Of a stretch of 64,000 nucleotides of DNA, positions 45,965 to 58,531 are shown one piece after another (the stretch's first letter is position 1; the number at the start of each line of letters is the position of its first letter). Location of the stretch: contig CM067077.1 in assembly GCA_033980235.1 (NCBI GenBank), forward strand, positions 1,485,501 through 1,549,500, read 5' to 3'. Both the position numbers and the translations under genes were made by a program. Source of the DNA: Diadema setosum. Taxonomy: Eukaryota; Echinodermata; Echinoidea; Diadematoida; Diadematidae. A model generated the notes under the pieces. The model saw nothing but the letters and a program-made list of their open reading frames with translations. It made no database searches and had not been told where the DNA came from.

Positions 45965-46319
45965 TATGGCATTTAGACAGGTTGTTTGTTTGTTTGTTTG
46001 TTTGTTTGTTTGGGTTTTTTTTTGTCTTTCGTGCACATCACCCATTGTAGATCGGATATTAAAGTGCCAACCTTAACACTGTAAATTTAGCCTGGATAAA
46101 AGGGAAAAGACGCTCAAGATTTTTCCCCGTAATTCTCTCCTTAACATTAATTCTTTACTGCACGTTTTGATACAAATATACATAATTTTCATTTTATTCT
46201 ATTTTTTTTAAATAGCTAACGAACACAAAAGTATGCTCAATTCTTTGATGGATAATCCAGTGAACGTGTATATTCCTTCTTTAGAAAGGAATTTTTCTGC
46301 ATTCTTGGATAAACTTCCT

Positions 46320-46690
46320 TGAGGGCGGACGTCCACTTGGGTGCGGACAAGCCCCGGAAGGGTTGCGGAAGCAAATTATGTTATTTCGGCATCCTGTCCG
46401 CGACAGACGCGGAATAACTTTGTGAATCGGCTTGTCCTGGGACATTCCTAAGACTGTCCACGGACTGACTGCGGACATTCCTAGGAATCACTCCGGAAGA
46501 GCGCGAAATACCTCGGAATATGCTAATCGTAGTCGGGCAGCGCGGAAACATCTAGGATTACACCAGGAATGAATGCGGACAATCAGGATGCCTTCCGGAC
46601 AACACAAGTTAGGCATGCGGACAAACTGCGGACAATACCAGGAAAATGGAAAGGTATAAATTTGGCGCTGACTTTGGCTTTTCCTCATTT
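46320..46690. repeat. GCGGACA-rich block with TATA, F left arm
   Basis: A GC-rich island with more than a dozen GCGGACA / CCGGAAG / TGTCCGC words within 350 bp, followed by GGTATAAATTTGGCG at about 46652. The inverted counterpart is 57180-57575. The word clustering resembles a protein-binding array at a transposon end. ORFs across it differ between copies, so it is probably not coding. Confidence 0.6.
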
Positions 46691-46976
46691 GACTGCTAGC
46701 CGTCATTGATGCTCCTTGTTGTGCTTCAGCAGTAGCTGCTGATATTATATTAATATGATTCGTCAATATTATTTGATAAATGTGACCACCAAAAATCGAA
46801 GAATAGGATTGTCTGCATGTCGGCTGATGACTCATTTTTTTTTTTGATTTGTCTCATCTGGGAAAACAATTTTTTCACTGCCTACAGTCACATGGATGAT
46901 ATTCGCAAACTTTTTGAACCATATATATATATATATCATGTTGATAAGGTAGTCCACGTGTTGGCAAGATAAAAAG

Positions 46977-47086
46977 ATAAGTAACAAAACTGCAACAAAG
47001 TTCATGCTGTATTCACCAACGGTTTATTTCTTCACAAGAAATAAATCGTTGGTGAATACAGCATGAACTCTGTTGCAGTTTTGTTA

Positions 47087-47091
<5 letters not shown>
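46977..47091. repeat. 115-bp near-perfect hairpin
   Basis: ATAAGTAACAAAACTGCAAC at the left mirrors GTTGCAGTTTTGTTACTTAT at the right through CCAACGGTTTATTTCTT-CAC-AAGAAATAAATCGTTGG. Followed directly by (TA)n to 47130. Counterpart of 56716-56830. Confidence 0.9.
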
Positions 47092-47130
<39 letters not shown>

Positions 47131-47133
<3 letters not shown>

Positions 47134-47578
47134 TTCATTCCCTTTTTTAGACCTGTGCTTTATCCATCGTGAAGTATATACATGTTTGGTCTGATACTTT
47201 TGTAGAGCATGCCAAAATGACCCTAATCATTAAATTTGTTTTTCTTTCTCTCAAATTTTTACCATTGTGCATCTCTAACTCTCTCTTATTTTGATCACTT
47301 TTGAACAATTTCAAGTCCGAGAATTTTTTTTTAATGCTTAGAACTTACTAGCCTATTGTCAATGAAATGTAAAAACAGGGAAATATTTTTAACCTACTTT
47401 AATTTACTTTTTTTTTGGGGGGGGGGGGTTCAGCTGGGCTGTCAAATTGGACAATCGAGTTTATTTGCAACTAAAACAAAGAGAGAAGAAAGAAATCATT
47501 AGGGAATAACTTCGAAAGTCATTCAGGTAAAGAATATTTCTGAAATGATTTGTGATGCTTAATGTGTACTTGAATATA
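47131..47578. other. Unique spacer in F
   Basis: AT-rich, with a G-run at 47418-47428. The segment 47432-47550 (TCAGCTGGGCTGTCA..., GAAAGTCATTCAGGTAAAGAAT) is repeated in direct orientation at 51165-51290, so the two copies flank the B insertion. Confidence 0.5.
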
Positions 47579-50500
47579 TACACTCAGCAAAAAAACAAAA
47601 CAAAAGAAAGACAGAAATGTAACACTTTTTCGAGTTCATGATTTATTGCTTTTTCTCTCATTTCACTTGAATTTTGAATTGACAGAAAATTCTTAATTTT
47701 CCTCCATCACCTTTAGCTTTCATTGTTATTTTGGGCTTCAAAGATATTATACTGTAATGAGAACACAGGTATATCTTTGCAATTGAATACATGCTTTTTA
47801 CTGTGCTGAATTTGTCTTTTGTTCTATTTCATATCATTAGAAAGCATTTACGTATGAATAACAACTTGTTCATATTTATATAATATATTCAGGGCAATTC
47901 CGTAAATACGGACGTACATTTCACAGCCTTTAATGACATTTGACAAAAAAAAAGCAAATGTTATTAAGACAAGTTTTTTCCTACCAAAAGATGTACCTCT
48001 ATGAAAAGAAAACATTCACGTAAAATTTTTGGGCAACACCTTTCCTGTGACCTTGAAAAAGTGGGAAAACACCCTCTGGTTGGACGTACAAAAATGGACG
48101 CTGTTTTCCAATCTCTTGATTTCAAATAAAAAATTCTGTGATTTATTCAGATTTTTTCTTCAAACTCAGGTATGACTGTAGAAAGGAGATGTCAAATGAT
48201 AGTAAGGTACCAAAATCAAGCTTTGTTTATTCATTCATATGGAGATATTCTACATTTTATCATCGTGACGGACGTACACGGTTGGACGTACAATTTGTCC
48301 GCGATGGACGTACATGTATTATACATATGGAAATTGAGCATTTTTATCATATTTTTAACCACAATTAAATATCACTCTCTTTAATATGAGCTGGCATTTA
48401 TCAAAAAGAAATATACAAGCCAAGCTTATTTTTTCTTTGTATTTCCTTGTTTTTCTATCTTATCATACATTTTTTTGTATTGCTATGTAGATTTTGAGAG
48501 CCATCGCTCAATATGTCCTTGACATACCAAAGTAAACTAAGCCAGAGTGAAAGTTGTTACAATACTCCTCATAAAGTAACTCATTTAAGGTAATATCTAT
48601 ATCAAAATGGGGGGGGGGGGGGGTTAAAAAAACAAGTTATCATGATGAATGGATATATCTTCGACCACATCATGTACGTACTACATGGGAGTTGACATGA
48701 CATCAAACACTGAACAAGTGGTTGCAAAAAAAAAATGAACAAGAATAGGTAAATGTACATGTATATACAGTTACCTAAAAAGAACTGGCAGTGTGACTTA
48801 AGATTAATACTTTCATATATACAATAGTTTTAATTCTAAACAAAGAGAAAACTAAGTCATGATGTGTACATGTATGTAATCATACACATGAAAAACTAGT
48901 GTAGGATTGATGAATACAGTAAGTACAAGGCACAATATAAGAGGTAACACAAGTATAATATCAGGCTTAAACCTGGAAACTACAGAAAGTTGAAATACTA
49001 CAAAAAAGTCTTAAACTACGGTTAGAACTAGTGTATAGTATCCAGTGACGGGTTATTACACAAAAGTAAAGTTCATGTACATTATCACATGTATAACAAA
49101 CAAAAAGAGCATTTCATATGATAAAAATTAAAAGCAGAACATACCTTGTTTCTTAAATTTTGGAATTACAGCCATGCATGATTGTAGTACTCTCCTTATG
49201 TAAGAGCAGTTTTCTTTTACATGAATGGAACTGTATATTGACTTGGTATGATTACTATGGATAATCATGATTGAATGAATGCATAAAACAGTCTGTTAAT
49301 TTACCAACAATTGAAATGTCTGTGAAGAACTTTGCAAAGTCTGGGGAGGAAACACCAAACCATAAGAAGTTGAATGGATTCATACATAGTCCAATGTTGG
49401 AACATTTGAGGAGTTGAGATAATTTGCCTCTTACTTACATGTTAATAAATGTTATTTTCCCCTTGCAAAATTGAAATAGATTAAGGGGGTGAATTAGCCA
49501 TCATCCAGCAAAGTGTTGCAGTACATATTTGACTTCCTCCTGTAATTGGAAACAATATGCCTAGAATGTGAAACTGAATTGACCCCTATTTCCAGCAACT
49601 ACAGGTGCTGCTATTTTTTGGACAACATCTTTTTTGAGGTAGAATATCTGATCTGGTGGCTCTGGCCATCTCCAGAATCCCCCTGCTGGGTGCATGACAT
49701 TGACCTTTACATCAGCATTGTTTGCCCCAAATTCCATGACTTCTCCTGGGAAGGATTCGCCTTGGTAATCTACCAACACCCAGTCTCCAATGTTTATTTC
49801 TAGGACTTCGCTCTCCTCGTCTGATGTTTCAGACAGATCCATATCATCTACACTGTCAAGCGAATCATCTTGCTCGGTCTCTTCTCTTATTCCCACATGA
49901 CTGTATTAGTCTTGCGAGCCTGAAACTTCGCTGACGAGCAAATGAAATGTCAAATAACTTCTTTTAGACAGTCCATCATCCTGTTGTGGCCCATTCATTT
50001 GGCCATACATGTTTTTAGTTTTTACTTGACTTTTTCTGCCCATTCAAATTCCTTAGTGTATTTTGTGAAACCCTAAAAACATCTCTTTTGTCCCTTCATT
50101 GATATACAGTCATCCCTTCTACCGAAGGTTAATACCTTTTTGACTACCAAACTCCACCAGCTTATCTGGTGTGTCATTTTTCTTAGAATATCTTGACTTA
50201 ATTATCATCACATCATCATTCAAACACAATTCAACCAACAACACACACCTTTCATTACAATTTATTTCCCACTATCCCAAACAATGCCACATACATTACC
50301 TGAAAAAAAAATCTTCCTTTTTTCACTAAAGCCCAAACTTTCGTGAATGAAGAAAGTTCAGACAGCTAATTCCAGTTCCATTCTAATTAGTGACTAATGA
50401 ACTAATTAATCTGCCCCAGGTAACAATTTTGACCATCTCTCCAGTCATTGTCAACAAAGGAGAACAATACAAGATGCTTGGGCAAATTGAAATGGGGAAA

Positions 50501-51138
50501 TGAGAGCTATATGACACCGCGATGGACGTACACATTAGGTGCGGTTGGACGTACAAAAAAAGTGTACGTCCAACCGCTCATTAATAACTTAATTAGCAGG
50601 AGTGAAAACAAAATTTTGTTACAAGTATGTAGATACCCTAAAGCTTATTTAGGATTGACATTATAACATCAGTTGAATACTTTGTTTTTCTGAAATCTTA
50701 AAAAAAACTAGTTTTTTGCGACGGACGTACATGACCGTACGTGTAATACAATTAAGTGGCAATTAGTCATTAATAGAAAAATTAAATCAAAAATAAAATA
50801 TTGCATTTATTAGAGCTGGATATAAACTACTTTTACCATAAAGAGAGAAACAATTCCATGAAGTCAGTTCTGGAAATACAGAAAAAATGTCAGGTATACC
50901 TTGTGTTTAAAAAAATACAATTGTCTGAAATGTCTCAACAAACTGAGGCATGATGACCTTGACCTTGGTCATACCTAATTGAAAGTCACAAATTTGGACA
51001 ATTCATTGTCTCAGCTTTCAAATGAGGTACAATTTAGGTTTAGCCTATGAGTTTTGACATTTCACCCTGAGGTTGTCACATTTACGGAATTGCCCTTAAC
51101 ATTTAGCCAAAAATGTTATGCTTTTTTTTTCTGTGTGT
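47579..51138. mobile_element. Element B (inner tips 47892 and 51095) with GGACGTACA array
   Basis: Inner terminal repeat GGGCAATTCCGTAAAT at 47892-47907 and its exact complement at 51080-51095. An outer pair TACACTCAGCAAAAAAA / TACACACAGAAAAAAAA lies at 47579 and 51138 and may belong to a host element. GGACGTACA recurs at 47910, 48082, 48270, 48284 and 48306 near the left, and at 50524, 50547, 50563 (-) and 50723 near the right; many extend to GGTTGGACGTACAA. 50543-50575 is a perfect hairpin of two motifs. One minus-strand exon with a Tudor-like module lies in the middle. The tip resembles that of element A (GGCAATTCC). Confidence 0.65.
49561..49902 (-). CDS. Terminal exon with Tudor/SH3-like module, element B
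   Basis: About 113 codons on the minus strand after an acceptor (GACTAATACAG). There is no ATG in frame, so it is an internal or 3' exon. It starts with an acidic stretch (EETEQDDSLDSVDDMDLSE), then INIGDWVLVDYQGESFPGEV, VKVNVMHPAGGFWRWPEP and DQIFYLKKDVVQKI, ending RGQFSFTF and a stop. The pattern (DWVLVDYxGxxFPGEV, short hairpins, FWRWP, FYLKxD) fits a small beta-barrel, as in chromatin-reader Tudor/SH3-like domains that I recall at the C-terminus of many invertebrate transposon-linked proteins. Lying between clustered end motifs suggests it is part of the element's own protein. No transposase core was seen. Confidence 0.6.
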   Translation of the reverse strand, partial: SHVGIREETEQDDSLDSVDDMDLSETSDEESEVLEINIGDWVLVDYQGESFPGEVMEFGANNADVKVNVMHPAGGFWRWPEPPDQIFYLKKDVVQKIAAPVVAGNRGQFSFTF

Positions 51139-51315
51139 ACTTCCACCTACTTTTGTGATTTTTCAGCTGGGCTGTCACATGGGACAACCTAGTTTGTTTC
51201 CAAATAAAATACGAAAACAACATAAAGGAAAATGTACCATAGTAAGTAATAGGAACCAGGAAAGTCACTCAGATGAAACATAATTTCTGAAAAGATCAAA
51301 TCAACACAAACTTAC

Positions 51316-51537
51316 TAGGAAGTTAAGGGGCTGATTTAACTTTTTTCTGGTTGCTTTTGGCACAGTCTCTACTACCTTCTTCTTTGCCTTCTGGGACCGG
51401 AAATTCCTTAGATTTACCTGTTCTTCATCACTAGACGAAAGGTGTGCCTGTGATGGGGATATTTGCATGGGGGCCTCGCCTCCCTTCTTGCTTTTTTTGC
51501 GTTTCATTGGTATGACGCTCGCGGAAAGTGTCGACAT
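51316..51537 (-). CDS. Possible first exon inside F
   Basis: Minus-strand ATG at 51537, 74 codons, then a strong donor (CTTCCTA before GTAAGT). The product begins MSTLSASVIPMKRKKSKKGG and is basic with a short acidic patch (SSSDEEQVNL) and KAKKKVVETVPKATRKKL, as in nuclear proteins. A CTATATATG box lies about 45-55 bases upstream of the ATG. No domain is recognised, and the next exon was not identified; the intron would run into element B. Gx is inserted upstream of the promoter region. Confidence 0.45.
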
Positions 51538-51579
51538 TTCGTGTCTGGATCACAAAATTTCCGCATCGGTTCCGGACAC

Positions 51580-51592
51580 TTGCATATATAGA
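51580..51592 (-). promoter_or_regulatory. TATA-like box for the 51537 ATG
   Basis: CTATATATGCAAG on the minus strand, in GC-rich surroundings (GGAGCCGATGCGGAT), 45-55 bases before the ATG. Confidence 0.4.
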
Positions 51593-51695
51593 TCCGCATC
51601 GGCTCCGCGCTGTTCTAAAACATTCCTGGTGTCTTCCGCTTTCATTCGCGAAGCTTCCCCACACATCGGGATTCTTTCCGGAGCGTGTGCGGAAG

Positions 51696-54600
51696 TAGTC
51701 TGGGCTCCGTCCCCTTTTCCTTGGTGCGACCAAGAGAGGGCGCAAATTTTCTGATTGCGATAATCGAGAGACTGCGCGCCCGACGAAAAAGGGTCCGGGA
51801 AGAAAGTTTCAGTTCCGATCGGATTTTGACCGAACGCGATAAATCATTCGCTCTGACAGGTCCCGCCCACGAGTATGGTAGTAGTCTGTTCAGCCAGTCT
51901 CAGTAAATGGAATTTGCATCTATCTGATTTCGTATGTGATCTATATTAATGACATGTAGATCCATATAGGTCACAAATTGGTTTCAGAGTATTCAATTCT
52001 TCTGAAGAAAAGATACAGTACCTTTTTCTTCATAGTAGGCCTAATACGAACACATAATGCTGAATTTACTGCTGAAATTGGATTAGACTAGTCATCGACT
52101 GTTCTAGGTATTACACAGTTCAGTACCTTTCTCCCAACACCCTGCAGATCTGTCCTTGGTCTCACCATGGGCGGATGGAGTACTGCATGCATGCATTGCA
52201 GAATTATGTACATTACCCAGTATAAGTGTTTAGTTTGGCCATGGAGCTAAAACGAATGGCGATCTACGATCGTTTATCTCTAGTGATTTCTCTCTAATGT
52301 TTTTTTTTTTAACTTTGTACAAAAAATAGGGTCCAACAGTAGCCATGACTGCTCGTATCATAATTAGAAATGTTCTTGATTTTGCGATCTTGTTTGTGCA
52401 ACAGGATTTTGTAAGAGAGAGGTATTTCAGTCGGCTGCACTGTGTCCGAGTGAATCCATAAACACTTTGAAAATCGAGGCACTGATTCTAAATATCAAAT
52501 TGATATTATTTATGCAAATTGACTGGGTATACTACGACGCAGTCGACTGTATGTTGTACTTGTGGGCCATGCCCACAAGATGAAGCCTTGAACTTCTGGA
52601 ATCCCTTTTTTTTTAGCCAAGTATAAACGTAAAGTAGGTTTACAATTGGATTTCTATGAGTATGTCTGGAGAACAATAATTCACAACACAACCACAATAC
52701 TATCAGCATAGGGCCTAAATACCACGCAATTTTCGAATAAAAACATCCACAAATCTTTCTGAGTGTGGCTCTGACGATGAAATTACTAGTAATAAGTGAT
52801 TTCATCGATGAATAGCCATCAAAGCTTTATGTGTTTTGAAATATAAAAGGTTAGAATACAAAAACACGCTTTGATAACGCGAGCATACGAAGGTTTACCG
52901 CGTTGAGCTTCACAAGGAATAGTATTTTATCAGTTTTGATTGAAAAAAAATAAGCTGGTATTTTCTTCAGACCTAATTTACCAAAGGAAGATAAAGATAT
53001 CACAATGTTTGATGGAGAATTTACGTGGCAAACCTTATACACGCCATGTATCCAAAAATTGAATAGGCATTGTTTTCCCGAAGATTCGTTAATCTGAAAA
53101 TAAGAGAAACTTTATTATTTTGAAGGTTTGATAGCTCCCCCCCCCCCCAAAAAAAAAAAAACACACAAAAAACACAAAAAACAAGCAAACATCAAACAAA
53201 CAAACAAACAAATGAAACAAGGTTCGTAAGTCCACAAATGGAAAAATTGCATACTTTTAAACTAACATTCGGAATTACTAACCAATATCGTTTTAAATTA
53301 ACGAACCTTCGGTATTGCAAACTTTTTTTTTCTTTAGTTTTCTTTTAGGGGCTATACAAACGAACATTCGGAAGACCAATCCTTTAGTATTTTAAACGAA
53401 CCTTATTTCGTTTTGGATTACCGAACCATCGTAATAATAAACCCTGAATATGAACCTTCAGAAAAACAAACTGTAACCAGAAATAAGAAATTTCTGACTC
53501 CAGAATGATTCAGCATTTACCAATCCCAGAGGGCAGCGGATATCATACAATTCTGATATTCACCTTGCATTATAATGATGATGCCATGTAACAATCAGGA
53601 GGTAAACTATAATCATCGAGAAGGCGAGAGAGCCTCCTTGATATAACAGGCAAACTCCACAACACCATGCTGAAGGGCATATAAATCAGACACTTGCTTA
53701 TGAATATATCGTATACAGTTAAGTGTAAAATAAATTCATTAATTATTCATTTAAACTTTATGATACCACAGTCTCCGGGGTTCACTCCTCAGAATAATAC
53801 ATATTACATGATAACAACATGGTATGGACTCCTATAAAGTTTATCTAGCTGCCCTAGATTTTTAATCCTTCATTGTTGGACAATAATTAAAGATGTTCAT
53901 TAACAGCATGATTAAAGGAGAAATATCTGGTATTTCCAATGAAACATAATAGTACGTTACCGTTAATTGCAATATGTCGTGCTCCACACTGCGCATCGTC
54001 AATTTTATACAGAATGTTCAATGCATATAAATGCAATTTTACTAATAGCTGGGTTCGAAAGTTATATCATCTGTGATGTGTAAATATTTGCTACATTATT
54101 TACTTCCGGGTATTGCTTTCCAATAGGTGATCTTTAACCATACAGACAAGAGAAAGTCCACTCCCATTAAAAAAAAAAGAAGTAAAAGGCATGTCTTTTC
54201 AACAGTATGGTTTTGCGGGAGGTAATTTGCTAGTCGTATCTTATTCAATTTTGCCCCCCCCCTTTTTGTGTGTGTGTGTGTATCAATGAGAATGACCTGT
54301 ATTCCGTCCTGCATTCACATTGGTGAGCACCCATTAAAAAAGAAGTGTTCGCTTTCAAAGTCATAAGACAATTTGAGTCACTGTGTACCTGCGTCTGTGA
54401 AGCATTCTCCTTCTCATCATTACAATGTCATGTTGTATTATCATCCTTCGATCAACACGGCTTAATGTATACTATTACAAGTTTGTTTCCTTTTGCTTTG
54501 TTTTGCTTTACTGCTATAGGTTAGCACTAACACCTTTTCAGGGAAAATAGATGTGTGTAACCCTCCTGTTACTTCAAAATCCATTCAGTTAATAAAATTA

Positions 54601-56440
54601 AAAGAATTGACATATTGTTATCGCCACGTATCAGCACATGCCGTGTGAACATAACAGCGGGTATTGTTGTGATGGTTAAGTGTGCTATTTACAAGTACAT
54701 AACTACAAACCCTTCTTTTAAGTTTCGGCTAATGAACATTATTTCATTATCAGAAAAAAAAAATAGTAAGCAATAGTTTATTTTCGAATAAACGAACCTT
54801 CGGAGTAACAGACATAGCTTTTAACCAGCACCATATTCCTCACGAATATAGCACTATCAGCATAATCTGTTTTAAAGGCAAGCCACAAGTGTTTCGGTAA
54901 AAGGACGCAAGGAATAATGTTGCTTTTACGTTTAGATGAAGTAGTTTGACTATGAAAGTTGTTACTATGAATAAATTCCCTCAGAGCGTTTGTATAAGTT
55001 TATAATTGGATGAATCCTGCAAGTTATGTTGGCCAGGGAGTGAGTTTTCGTAACGTATACGTTTCCCACCTGCGCTTTTCCATGGAAATGAGATAATAAA
55101 GTTACTTTAATGTGTTCTATAGTGAGATGTGGGAGTAGTTCCTTGCAGGTGAGCTATATAAGGCTGTCATAATCCTTGAGGAGAAATCTCATAGCAGGGT
55201 ATCACGTATGTTTCGTTGAATCTTAAAATACCTTATGGAATTCGTCAGTGAAATCCGTCTGTATTTGACTCGATCTATATAAAAAAAAATAACAAAAACA
55301 CGAACCTCTTCGTTATCCTACCCGCAGGCGCAATCCAATGAATTGCTCTTGCCTTTGTTGACCATGACAATTTTTTTATTCCTATACAATCAGGCTTTCA
55401 AAGACAGAAATCTATTTTGGCACGATCGACTATTTGAATCTGGTTCCTACATTCGATATTTTGTAATGATAATAATAGTATTATTATTATTATTTTTTTT
55501 TTTTTTTTTTTGGTGGGGGGGGGTCTGGTTTTTAATATCTTTGCTAGAGTTGCTTTACCAAAAATATGACTTCTGTGACACGGGATCCCTTAAATCTATT
55601 GGAATATTCATCAAAAGTCATGTATATGAAGATCACAGATTTTAGCGGATATAGTGGGATTGACCCTTTTACGGATGTCATTCTGTTATTCTCGGAGGAA
55701 TCAATCTAAAATAAAGTCTGTAATCTCCAATAAGCCTATAATGTCCAATGAAACATTTTTTCATCGTACTATAAAATCGTGGTATACAGCTCCCCTATTT
55801 CAGTATTTGGATGGAGGCTACGTTTCATGAAAAGACTTCTCTCTCGAATAAGACACACAGACTTTACTTCTCTTGTATACATAATATAGCTACATAATTA
55901 TGAGAATCTTTGGAATTTCCTTGATTTTATGTAAAGACTTTTATATGATGACTTCATGAAATCATGGAATGGGCAGCTTGTCTCTCATCATGCATAAAGA
56001 AAGCCCAGACTAACATTAATGCAGTATGATGAGCTGGCGGTCGAAGCAGGGAGGTGGAAGAAAGACTGGTCGAAGTACAAGTTAGTGCACTCAACTTCAG
56101 AACAAAACCCCCTATTTTGGTGGACCAAGGAGCTTGTGGACAATGCTGTAGTGTAGTGGAGGTGGGCAGCACTACCACACACTACCAGCGGGAGTGCGAT
56201 CAGCTGGTATTCGCATTAACTAGTAAAACTGTCTGATTGACTGCGAGTCATGAATATTCATGACCACTCTAGCGTGAACTCTTGACCCTGCTCGATCCGG
56301 CGAAAAGTATTTTACTGGACTCTTTTTTCTCGGGTATCGCAGTTCTCGGCGTATCGCAATCCTCGGGTGTCACGCCCTCATACGGCTTGTCGCGTACACT
56401 GAATCACCCCTACGAGTAAAAGAGTCCAGAAGCTAGACTA
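51696..56440. mobile_element. Element Gx, 4.7 kb
   Basis: Tips TAGTCTGGGCTCC and the complement of TAGTCTAGCTTCTGG. The 9-bp sequence GTGCGGAAG stands in direct orientation on both sides (51687-51695, 56441-56449) and is the likely target duplication, although GCGGAAG words are common in this host block. Its two ends are exactly those joined in the 0.2-kb element at 6713-6911. The interior is AT-rich (51900-56330) with no recognisable transposase: a C-run at 53140, A/C-rich tract at 53150-53220, repeated CGAACCTTCGG words at 53270-53470 and 54795, and (GT)n at 54266. A 9-bp duplication would suit a Mutator-like element, but this is inference. Confidence 0.7.
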
Positions 56441-56644
56441 GTGCGGAAGGAGCGGAAGGGTTCCGGACAAGCGGGACATCCTCAGGACATCGTCAGGACA
56501 AGTCGCCGAAGGTGTCAGGAAGTTCATTTCCGCGTCCAAATTTTGGTCTCGATCAAAATTTGGACGCGGAAATTTTTCTCTCTCCCGAAGGTGCGGAAAC
56601 GCCCGGACATGTTTAGGACAGTGAGCGGACAGTGAGGGAATAAA

Positions 56645-56692
<48 letters not shown>
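56441..56692. repeat. GGACA-rich block and (TA)n, F interior
   Basis: GC-rich with CCGGACAAGCGGGACATCC words and an inverted pair TTTCCGCGTCCAAATTTTGG / CCAAATTTTGAT...GGACGCGGAAA at about 56527-56572. Followed by (TA)n 56649-56692. Confidence 0.6.
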
Positions 56693-56694
<2 letters not shown>

Positions 56695-56715
56695 ACATAA
56701 GTAACAGTTAGAAAT

Positions 56716-56830
56716 ATAAGTAACAAATCTGCAACAAAGTTCATGCTGTATTCACCAACGGTTTATTTCTTGTGAAGAAATAAATCGTTGGTGAATACAG
56801 CATGAACTTTGTTGCAGTTTTGTTACTTAT
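56716..56830. repeat. 115-bp near-perfect hairpin, right arm
   Basis: Same hairpin as 46977-47091; its loop reads GTG where the left-arm copy has CAC, as expected for an inverted copy. Confidence 0.9.
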
Positions 56831-57179
56831 CTTTTTTATCTTGCCCACACGTGGACCACCTTATCAACATGATTATATATACATATATATATATGTATAT
56901 GCATTTACATTTTTATGCATATTATATATATACAGTTGTATATATATATATATATATGGTTCAAAAAGTTTGCGAATATCATCCATGTGACTGTAGGCAG
57001 AGAAAAAATTGTTCTCCCAGATGAGACAAATCAGAAATAAAAAAATGAATCGTCAGCCAACATGCAGACAATCCTATTCTTCGACTTTTGGTGGTCACAT
57101 TTATCAAAGATATTGACCAATCATATTAATATAATATCAGCCGCTACTGCGGAAGCAAAACAAGGAGCATCAATGACGG

Positions 57180-57575
57180 CTAGCAGTCAAATGAGGAAAA
57201 GTTAAAGTCAGCGCCAAATTTATACCTTTCCATTTTCCTGGTATAATTGTCCGCAGTTTGTCAGCATGCCTAACTTTTGTTGTCCGGAAGGCATCCTGAT
57301 TGTCCGCGTTCATTCCTGGTGTAATCCTAGATGTTTCCGCGCTGCCCGGCTACGATTAGCATATTCCGAGGTATTTCGCGCTCTTCCGGAGTGATTCCTA
57401 GGAATGTCCGCAGTCAGTCCGCGGACAGTCCGCGGACAGTCCTAGGAATGTCCCAGGACAAGCCGATTCACAAAGTTATTCCGCGTTTGTCGCGGACAGG
57501 ATGCCGAAATAACAAAATTTGCTTCCGCAACCCTTCCGGGGCTTGTCCGCGCCCAAGTGGACGTCCGCCCTTAAG
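57180..57575. repeat. TGTCCGC-rich block, F right arm
   Basis: Inverted counterpart of 46320-46690, with AAATTTATACC near 57215 and a local duplication GTCCGCGGACAGTCC at 57418-57440 that is not in the left arm. Confidence 0.65.
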
Positions 57576-58340
57576 AACGTGAACAATCAAATGCTTTCCT
57601 CTGCCCTTTTCCAGAATTGTGTTGAATAACCATCACTCTGTAAATACTCAAAAGAGCTGACCTTAGAATATAATTGGCTTTGCTCTCTGTATTCACCTTA
57701 TTTTTAAGGGAAAGTTGTGTCAATACATTACTAAAAACTACATTTGCCTATACAAATTTGTGTTGAAAGTACGACGGATGCAACTTTTTCATGCATTTTA
57801 CTATTAAAATAATGATATCTTTCTTTCAGTGGCCGTTTATTTTGCCTTTGTTTACAAATTTTGCTGTAACTTGAGAATGCTTCAATATATTCTTCACATA
57901 TGTGGTACACTTATGCAGAAGGAAGGAAATGTTTATTGAGCTTTTTGAAATTATGGGCCTTAGTTTTTGAGTTATTGACAGCTGAATCCTGATTGGATAA
58001 TACTGGTTGCCATGGCAACACGAAAATACTTCTTTTGCGATAATCAATAAAAAACTTTTTTTTTTAATTGTATCTAAAAAATAAAAACAAATCAAAGTTT
58101 GCAGCAGTAGGAGGCATTTTGGGGGTTACCAATCACCTGTAGGCATCCGGTTTCCATGGTAACCATGCACAATATTATAACTTACAATGAATCCCAATGT
58201 ATTGCTGACATCTCTAGCAACATGTACATAGTTATATGCAGTTTTGATGAATTCTTTATGAAATAAATGCAAAAACTGTGATATTTTGTCATTTTCAGTG
58301 CCCAAATAGCGATAAGCGTCATCGACCCTAGTCTTAATTT
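57576..58340. other. F right arm, diverged part
   Basis: 57576-58100 has little counterpart in the left arm. It holds a perfect RFX-like palindrome GTTGCCATGGCAAC at 58006-58019, and a second match at 58150-58163. 58110-58260 matches 45570-45680 in inverse. No gene. Confidence 0.5.
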
Positions 58341-58531
58341 CTAGCCGTTTTTATTTCGTCTTTATTTCTCTGAGTTGCAGCTTGTGTATTGTGGAGAGCC
58401 CGCTGTATTGCGCTAAGCCGAGTGAGTGCACATTCCCAGTGATTGCGATTCGGGCGTCACAATCACTGGGTATGCGCTCTCACTCGGCTAGCTTCAACTC
58501 GGAGAAATAAGGACGAAATAAAAACGGCTAG
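58341..58531. repeat. 191-bp palindrome in F right arm
   Basis: CTAGCCGTTTTTATTTCGTC mirrors GACGAAATAAAAACGGCTAG; inside, GAGTTGCAGCTT against TTCAACTCGG and CCCAGTGATTGCGA against CACAATCACTGGG. Confidence 0.85.

Noticed and set aside
46488..46835. 115-codon minus-strand ORF in the GCGGACA block
   Set aside because: The inverted counterpart at 57180-57575 does not keep the frame.
55343..55645. ORF with a hydrophobic run near 55500
   Set aside because: The hydrophobic segment comes from a T-run; no homologous pattern, no splice sites.
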